A DNA stretch of 17,993 nt from Nanobdellota archaeon. Lineage in GTDB: Archaea > Nanobdellota > Nanobdellia > Parvarchaeales > Parvarchaeaceae. Below, one piece after another: positions 14,579 through 17,993 of this stretch (its first letter is position 1; the number at the start of each line of letters is the position of its first letter). Position numbers and translations under genes: made by a program. Below the pieces are notes generated by a model. It searched no databases. It was not told where the DNA came from and saw nothing but the letters and a program-made list of their open reading frames with translations. The DNA lies in the NCBI GenBank assembly GCA_021818665.1, contig JAKATQ010000018.1, positions 1 through 17,993 on the forward strand. The letters are read 5' to 3'.

Positions 14579-15606
14579 GAGAATCCTGGGTCGCGCTGTT
14601 GACGCTGTACGTCCCGATGGTGGGAGTGCCAATACTTCTGTTCGCCTATATGATTTCGCTTGTGTTATCGCTGGACTGGGCGAGCACGCCTCTCCTGTAT
14701 CTTTCTATGATCGGGCTCCTCGTGTTCGGCATATCCGGATTGCGAGACGTTTACATCGCGGGTTGGCACGGGAAGGCCATAGTCCTCAAGACGGCTTATG
14801 CCGAAAAGACCACGGTGCCTATAGGCGGGCCGCTGCTAGAAAAGCCGGGCGTCAAATTCGTACGATTCAACGTGAAACGCTTCAATCCCGGCACGCAGAT
14901 GCTGGACGAGCACGTATACGATGTAGAAACCGACAGGTTTACCACCGTGCTGGACGGCCTTCTGAGGGTAAAAAGCACGAAGGACCCTACATTGTCGATG
15001 CGCTACAGTTGCAGGATGGGCATCTGTGGTTCGTGCGGGATGGTCGTCAACGGCAAACCGTCGCTGGCGTGCGAGACCAACGTGTGGGACAACGCTAAAA
15101 ACGACGAACTGGAAGTCTCGCCGATGCTCGGCCATCCGCTCCTAAAGGACCTTGTTACAGACTTCGATGATTTCTTTGAAAGGCATGTCCTCGTCAACCC
15201 ATATCTTTTTAGGAACGACTTGCGCGAGAAGTATCATCCTGTCAAGGAATACCCCCAGAGCAAGGAACAGCTCCACGAATATCTGCCATTTTCATACTGC
15301 ATAATGTGCGGCCTGTGCCTCGACGCGTGCCCCGTAGTAAACATGAATCCGGAATTCATAGGGCCCCAGGCCCTCTCGCAGGCATACCGATATTACGCCG
15401 ATTCTCGGGACGAGAAAGGCGCTGAGAGGCTGAAGGGCGTGGACATACTAAAAGGCGTGTGGGACTGCGAGTTCGCTGGCTCGTGCTCTGAAGTATGCCC
15501 GAAAGGAGTCGATCCTGCATTCGCCATACAGTTGCTCAAGACCGACATAATAAAGAACGACCTCCGCCCTTCATCTGGGCGTGCCAACGTAGAAGAGCGT
15601 AAATGA
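14575..15606 (+). CDS. sdhB: SdhD-like two-helix anchor fused to the SDH iron-sulfur subunit
   Basis: A 343-residue protein, about 80-100 longer than an ordinary SdhB (about 235-260). Residues 5-32 and 38-64 are hydrophobic helices, the second ending LRDVYIAGWHGKA. The SdhB part starts at about residue 92. It has the [2Fe-2S] cysteines 146, 151, 154 and 166 (YSCRMGICGSCGMVVNG), the [4Fe-4S] set 242, 245, 248 and 252 (YCIMCGLCLDACP), and the [3Fe-4S] set 298, 304 and 308 (DCEFAGSCSEVCPKGVDP). All clusters are intact, so this passes electrons from FAD to quinone. No stop, frameshift or Shine-Dalgarno separates the parts: one continuous frame. A GTG at 14566 would add three residues; ATG 14575 overlaps the sdhC stop. 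The anchor could alternatively be an SdhC/D half without precedent. Confidence 0.93.
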   Translation: MRESWVALLTLYVPMVGVPILLFAYMISLVLSLDWASTPLLYLSMIGLLVFGISGLRDVYIAGWHGKAIVLKTAYAEKTTVPIGGPLLEKPGVKFVRFNVKRFNPGTQMLDEHVYDVETDRFTTVLDGLLRVKSTKDPTLSMRYSCRMGICGSCGMVVNGKPSLACETNVWDNAKNDELEVSPMLGHPLLKDLVTDFDDFFERHVLVNPYLFRNDLREKYHPVKEYPQSKEQLHEYLPFSYCIMCGLCLDACPVVNMNPEFIGPQALSQAYRYYADSRDEKGAERLKGVDILKGVWDCEFAGSCSEVCPKGVDPAFAIQLLKTDIIKNDLRPSSGRANVEERK

Positions 15607-16976
15607 TGGATGAGGACCTGATAAAGTTTTTTGTCTCCATAGTGCCAAGAGGCTGCTACGGTGACATAAGGATGGGCGAAAGAGAGGGCACACTTATAAG
15701 TGTGGAAAACGGTGCGGTCAGGAGCGTATCCGCTATCAAATCTTCCGGATTCGGACTTAGATTGATGAAAAACGGCGTATGGGGATTCGCAGCGTCCACG
15801 GAGACCTCAAAAAAGGCCATAAAAACGGCGGCCGAGAAGGCGCACGGCATAATAATAAACCGCCCAAAGGGAGCTAGTCGGCTGCGTATCGAGCCGTCCA
15901 TGAACGTTGCTGACATAAAGCCCGGGTGGACGATCGACGTTCGGAGCGTTGACGTAAAAGACAAACTGGATATCGCTATGGCTGCCGACTCCGCTGCGCG
16001 TGGGAAAGACACTGTAGCGACGATGTCTGTCTATGAAGATGCAGTTACCCAATGGCTCCTAGGAAACAGCTGTGGCAGCAGGATATCTTTCTACGACTCA
16101 AAACCAAGGCTCTCCGTAGCGTCTTTCGTTAGGGACTCATCGTCAACGCTGTCTTTCAGGAACTCCGTCAGTGGCAGTGGCGGCTTTGAGGTCTTCTCTG
16201 GCGATATCCCAGCCAAGACCGGAAGGGAAGCACTGGAAACAGTGAGGCATCTTATCGGCGCGAGACCGGTGAGCGGCGGGAAATACGACGTGGTACTCGA
16301 TTACTCCATGACCGGCGTTTACACGCACGAAGCCTTTGGCCATGCGGCCGAGGCCGACGGCGTACTAGCGGGCGCATCGATCCTGGAAGGAAAACTGGGC
16401 AAGAGAGTTGGCGGGGAAAATGTCACCATAGTAGACGACCCTACTCTGAAAGGAGGAAGAGGTTCGTTTCCATTCGACCAGGAAGGCACAGCCGCTAAAA
16501 AACGCGTCATAGTCGACAGAGGCGTGATGAAGAGCTATCTGCACACGCTCGAGACGGCAAAAAGGATGGGGGCGGAGCCGAACGGCGCTGCAAGGGCGAT
16601 GGACTATGCCCACAGGCCCATAGCCAGGATGTCAAACACGTTCATAGCACCGGGTGATTTCAAGGAAGACATGCTGGACGGCATAAAGCTCGGCGTAGCG
16701 TTCTACAGTTTCCAATACGGCTATGTAGAGCCAGGCAGCGGAAAATTCATGTTCAAATCGCAGTACGGGCGTATGATAAGGAACGGCAGGCTAGCTGAAT
16801 TTGTACGGGACGCCGCCCTGACCGGCGGCACTCTGGATATCCTTAACAAGATAGACGCAGTAGGGACGACCCTAAGATTCGATGATGGGACGTGCGGCAA
16901 GGAGGGCCAGTGGGTACCTGTAAGCAGCGGCGGGCCGAACATAAGAGTGCGGGGGGTGGTAGTAGGTGGACAGTGA
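15603..16976 (+). CDS. tldD: TldD metalloprotease subunit
   Basis: A 457-residue TldD/PmbA-family peptidase. TldD forms a heterodimer with TldE (PmbA) and cleaves small or unfolded peptides; in bacteria it matures microcin B17. The zinc site is intact: THEAFGHAAEAD (241-252) contains HExxxH at 242-247. Other family features are the N-terminal curved sheet region (1-220), DDPTLKGGRGSFPFDQEGT (278-296), and the conserved C-terminal CGKEGQWVPVSSGGP (431-445). Size is typical (450-480). Its ATG overlaps the sdhB stop by four bases (ATGA); a second ATG at 15606 is immediately adjacent. So it is translated with the SDH genes, an unexpected partnership. tldE follows with an 11-nt overlap. Confidence 0.95.
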   Translation: MMDEDLIKFFVSIVPRGCYGDIRMGEREGTLISVENGAVRSVSAIKSSGFGLRLMKNGVWGFAASTETSKKAIKTAAEKAHGIIINRPKGASRLRIEPSMNVADIKPGWTIDVRSVDVKDKLDIAMAADSAARGKDTVATMSVYEDAVTQWLLGNSCGSRISFYDSKPRLSVASFVRDSSSTLSFRNSVSGSGGFEVFSGDIPAKTGREALETVRHLIGARPVSGGKYDVVLDYSMTGVYTHEAFGHAAEADGVLAGASILEGKLGKRVGGENVTIVDDPTLKGGRGSFPFDQEGTAAKKRVIVDRGVMKSYLHTLETAKRMGAEPNGAARAMDYAHRPIARMSNTFIAPGDFKEDMLDGIKLGVAFYSFQYGYVEPGSGKFMFKSQYGRMIRNGRLAEFVRDAALTGGTLDILNKIDAVGTTLRFDDGTCGKEGQWVPVSSGGPNIRVRGVVVGGQ

Positions 16977-17993
16977 CTCATTGCTCAAGCAGATCAGGGC
17001 CGTGAATCTAGACGCTGAGTTCGAGATAAATGCGGAAGAAAACTCGCAGCTAAAGCTCGGCGTTGAACGAAGCGTGTTCACAGGCGGCGAGCGCGTAAAC
17101 GTAAGCAGAGCCGCGATACACTGCATATGCAAGAAAAAATCTGCAATCTTTCTCACTTCGCTTAGGGGAAAGGAAAGCCTGGCCGACGGCATGCAAAAAG
17201 CGTATAAGATGGCGAAAAACGCCGGCTCGACCGACACGCAACGCGCTTTCTCGAAAAAACAACCGCCGGCGGGAAAGAATCCGCTCAGCAAAAAAGAGGC
17301 CATGTTAAAGGAATCTTCTATCGTGCAAAAGATCACGGACGGGGTAAAGGTCGCCGATTCGTCAAAGCACGTCTATTCCACCAGCGCCTTTTTCAGCTCG
17401 ACTATAAACCACATATACGGTGCGAACAGCCTCGGCATAGCGTGCGATTGGGCAGGCTCCTGTGCAAACTTCTCCGCGGAAATCGTCGCAAAGCTCGGGG
17501 CTGAACGTTCTTCCTTCAGCGAGGAAGCGGAGGCAGTAGACTCCTCGGACATAGATTTCGTGACGGTCGCAAGAAAGGCGGCTGAAATGGCCGGCAGGAT
17601 GCTCGGCGCTAAGCAGGCCCCTACTTTTAGGGGTCAACTGCTGATAGATGCGGAAGTAGCCGGGATGATCATGTCTTTCCTTATCGGCGCGATGAGCGGT
17701 GAGGAGATCCTAAAAGGCCGTAGCTTTCTTGGCGGGAAGAAAGGCGCGAAAATAGCATCTAAAGCCATAAGGCTGCGCGAAGAAACGAACGCCAGCGGCA
17801 GCCCTTACAATAGGTCGTTCGACGACGATCTGATGCCGACACTCTCCAAGGACCTTATATCTGACGGCATTCTAAAGACTTACCTGCACAATCTCTATAG
17901 TTCGGAGAAGATGAAAGAGCCGGACACGGGGAACTGCTTCTATTCGCCCAGCGGCTCGATAGACACCACGAACGTCGTCCTTAAAAGATCGGA
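16966..17993 (+). CDS. tldE: TldE/PmbA subunit, 3' end outside the window
   Basis: A frame of 342 codons open to the right edge, homologous to TldD and lacking the HExxxH zinc site, as expected for the non-catalytic TldE/PmbA partner. Family features include the long N-terminal region with an acid-rich stretch, RGQLLIDAEVAGMIMSFL (about 219-236), SFLGGKKGAKIASKAIRL and the DDDLMPTLSKDLISDG block (about 287-302), plus GNCFYSPSGS near the end. The start is taken as GTG 16966, eight or so nt after GGGGGTGG (16951-16958) and overlapping tldD by 11 nt; TTG 16981 in the same frame is the alternative. About 100 residues are missing if the protein has the usual 430-450. Confidence 0.93.
   Translation, partial: MDSDSLLKQIRAVNLDAEFEINAEENSQLKLGVERSVFTGGERVNVSRAAIHCICKKKSAIFLTSLRGKESLADGMQKAYKMAKNAGSTDTQRAFSKKQPPAGKNPLSKKEAMLKESSIVQKITDGVKVADSSKHVYSTSAFFSSTINHIYGANSLGIACDWAGSCANFSAEIVAKLGAERSSFSEEAEAVDSSDIDFVTVARKAAEMAGRMLGAKQAPTFRGQLLIDAEVAGMIMSFLIGAMSGEEILKGRSFLGGKKGAKIASKAIRLREETNASGSPYNRSFDDDLMPTLSKDLISDGILKTYLHNLYSSEKMKEPDTGNCFYSPSGSIDTTNVVLKRS

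Noticed and set aside
14566..14860. Frameshift or missed stop as the cause of the SdhD-SdhB fusion
   Set aside because: The frame is continuous from ATG 14575, and the linker sequence between the helices and the Fe-S domain is hydrophilic and protein-like; no alternative start with an RBS precedes the SdhB domain.
1..17993. tRNA, rRNA, CRISPR arrays, insertion sequences
   Set aside because: Gaps were inspected for tRNA T-arm signatures, spaced direct repeats and terminal inverted repeats with transposase genes; none was found.

Overview
The window looks like archaeal chromosome, most likely from a small-genome acidophile of the ARMAN/Micrarchaeota (DPANN) type. The archaeal evidence is an archaeal-type NMN adenylyltransferase (NadM), a fragment resembling archaeal DnaG, TATA boxes placed about 26 nt upstream of start codons (leaderless mRNAs), oligo-T terminators and heavy use of ATA for isoleucine. 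The lineage is an inference from gene content: a near-complete oxidative TCA set in a compact genome. No rRNA or other phylogenetic marker is present to prove it.

Layout. 1-52: start of a leftward gene resembling archaeal dnaG. 302-1312: rightward gene of unknown function. 1517-2071: leftward zinc deaminase. 2280-6257: leftward pair icd (isocitrate dehydrogenase) and acn (aconitase). 6330-7022: leftward gene of unknown function. 7076-9046: leftward fumC (class II fumarase) and nadM. 9108-12149: two leftward CPA-type cation/proton antiporter genes. 12238-12324: probable leftward 28-residue proline-rich peptide. 12417-17993: rightward, tightly overlapping operon sdhA - sdhC - (sdhD-sdhB fusion) - tldD - tldE, with tldE running off the end.

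Together the metabolic genes cover citrate to 2-oxoglutarate (Acn, Icd) and succinate to malate (SDH, Fum). NadM makes the NAD these pathways need. SDH delivers electrons to the membrane, and the antiporters are a plausible pH/ion-homeostasis pair for an acid habitat.

Most notable: (i) the SDH iron-sulfur subunit carries its own two-helix membrane anchor as an N-terminal fusion; (ii) aconitase has a histone-like basic tail of about 50 residues; (iii) one antiporter has an extra membrane segment and a sequon-rich outer domain; (iv) the two antiporters show reciprocal changes at the ion-binding acidic and arginine positions; (v) tldD/tldE is translationally coupled to SDH; (vi) nadM and fumC share a nearly duplicated leaderless promoter; (vii) a proline-rich micro-ORF has its own TATA box between the antiporters and sdh. 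No tRNA, rRNA, CRISPR array, insertion sequence or transposase was seen.
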